Assembly: GCA_029940175.1 (NCBI GenBank)
Contig: JAOZRM010000192.1
Location: forward strand, 1-5,573
DNA from: Candidatus Sabulitectum sp.
GTDB lineage: Bacteria; Fermentibacterota; Fermentibacteria; Fermentibacterales; JCC-6
Direction: 5' to 3'
DNA: 5,573 nucleotides
The position numbers and the translations under genes were made by a program. The notes under the pieces are model-generated. The model was not told the DNA's origin, searched no databases, and saw only the letters and a list, made by a program, of their open reading frames with translations. Shown here piece after piece: positions 5,410 through 5,573 of this stretch. The number at the start of each line of letters is the position of its first letter. Within the stretch, counting starts at the first letter, position 1.

Positions 5410-5448
5410 AGCAAGTTAAACCTTGTTGCTTTTTTTTGTGAAAAATTG
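5380..5448 (+). repeat. 69-bp direct repeat, copy 1
   Basis: This block recurs at 5505-5573 with a single difference (G5393 versus A5518), a displacement of 125 bases. It contains the stem-loop element, a terminator-like hairpin with eight Ts, and the tail GTGAAAAATTG. The near identity in non-coding DNA suggests a recent duplication or gene-conversion-like maintenance. Confidence 0.92.
5408..5437 (+). terminator. Rho-independent terminator downstream of tRNA-Gly
   Basis: GCAGCAAG (5408-5415) pairs with CTTGTTGC (5422-5429) over 8 bp with one G-T wobble and a 6-base loop (TTAAAC). It is followed directly by eight Ts (5430-5437). The orientation fits tRNA transcription, and no T run flanks the hairpin on the other strand, so it acts in one direction only. 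Confidence 0.8.
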
Positions 5449-5452
5449 TAGC

Positions 5453-5486
5453 GGGGATTGTGCTATCGCGCAATTACCCTTTTTTT
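5453..5486 (+). terminator. Second terminator-like hairpin, diverged copy of the stem-loop element
   Basis: GGGGATTGTGC (5453-5463) pairs with GCGCAATTACCC (5468-5479) with A5476 bulged and two G-T wobbles, closing a TATC tetraloop. Seven Ts (5480-5486) follow immediately. It aligns with the stem-loop at 5379-5409: CGGGG and GTGCT and CGC are shared, while the middle stem TAAG/CTTA is replaced by ATTG/CAAT, so pairing is kept. Confidence 0.7.
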
Positions 5487-5504
5487 ATATCCAAATAACA
5501 GTAT

Positions 5505-5573
5505 CGGGGTAAGTGCTACCGCTCTTAATCCCGCAGCAAGTTAAACCTTGTTGCTTTTTTTTGTGAAAAATTG
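5505..5573 (+). repeat. 69-bp direct repeat, copy 2 (reaches window edge)
   Basis: This copy is identical to 5380-5448 except A5518 in the tetraloop (TACC instead of TGCC). The stem-loop lies at about 5505-5534. Because identity runs to the last base of the window, the repeat may extend further and the array may have more units outside. Confidence 0.92.
5533..5562 (+). terminator. Third terminator-like hairpin (copy of the first)
   Basis: This is the same 8-bp stem with TTAAAC loop and eight Ts as the hairpin at 5408-5437, carried by the second 69-bp repeat. It would be redundant for ending the tRNA transcript, unless another transcript starts between them; no promoter is obvious in 5487-5504. 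Confidence 0.75.

Noticed and set aside
5246..5473. Minus-strand open frame of 75 codons across the tRNA
   Set aside because: Its middle part (KRDSNSRQLPWQGRALPTELF) is the well-known spurious translation of the antisense strand of a tRNA; the rest runs through repeat and terminator DNA.
5380..5573. Integron attC sites or CRISPR repeats
   Set aside because: GTTAAAC inside the repeats matches the attC core GTTRRRY, but no paired RYYYAAC site at a sensible distance or cassette genes are seen. Only two full repeats with a structured, related unit between them argue against CRISPR.
5278..5573. Attachment-site duplication of an integrated element at the tRNA 3' end
   Set aside because: Integration would leave a direct repeat of the tRNA 3' end; the copy seen is inverted and only 22 bases downstream, and no integrase gene is in the window.

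Overview
The window comes from a bacterial chromosome of moderate GC content. Two of its products have lipoprotein signal peptides and one of these carries a SPOR (peptidoglycan-binding) domain, so a diderm (Gram-negative-type) cell envelope is likely. The phylum cannot be fixed from these genes. Gene density is high, with ATGA stop/start overlaps, coding overlaps of 14 bases and occasional TTG starts.

Layout. (1) 1-213, minus strand: 5' end of a PLP-dependent aminotransferase that leaves the window. (2) 214-374: a divergent intergenic region with a plausible plus-strand promoter and short direct and inverted repeats. (3) 375-4508, plus strand: six tightly packed genes that look like one operon. 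They are a parvulin-type peptidyl-prolyl isomerase lipoprotein, an RluD/RluA-type 23S rRNA pseudouridine synthase, an unidentified small membrane protein, the tRNA pseudouridine synthase truA, a protein resembling the deoxyhypusine synthase family, and a SPOR-domain lipoprotein. (4) 4495-5109, minus strand: a TPR-like helical protein resembling the TRAFs-binding (DUF4071) family, whose end overlaps the operon tail to tail. (5) 5110-5277: AT-rich intergenic DNA with a promoter for a tRNA. (6) 5278-5353: tRNA-Gly(GCC) with encoded CCA. (7) 5354-5573: no gene, but a dense array of inverted and direct repeats running off the right edge.

How it fits together. The operon mixes two RNA pseudouridylation enzymes (rRNA and tRNA) with two envelope lipoproteins, one for protein folding and one for peptidoglycan contact, and two poorly understood proteins. 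Co-transcription is inferred from spacing only.

The least ordinary part is the tRNA 3' flank. A perfect 17-bp inverted repeat starts inside the tRNA acceptor stem. It is followed by three copies of a small stem-loop element, one of which differs from the others by paired base changes that keep the stem. Three rho-independent terminator-like hairpins with 7-8 T runs are interleaved with these. A 69-bp block containing stem-loop plus terminator occurs twice, 125 bp apart, with one mismatch.
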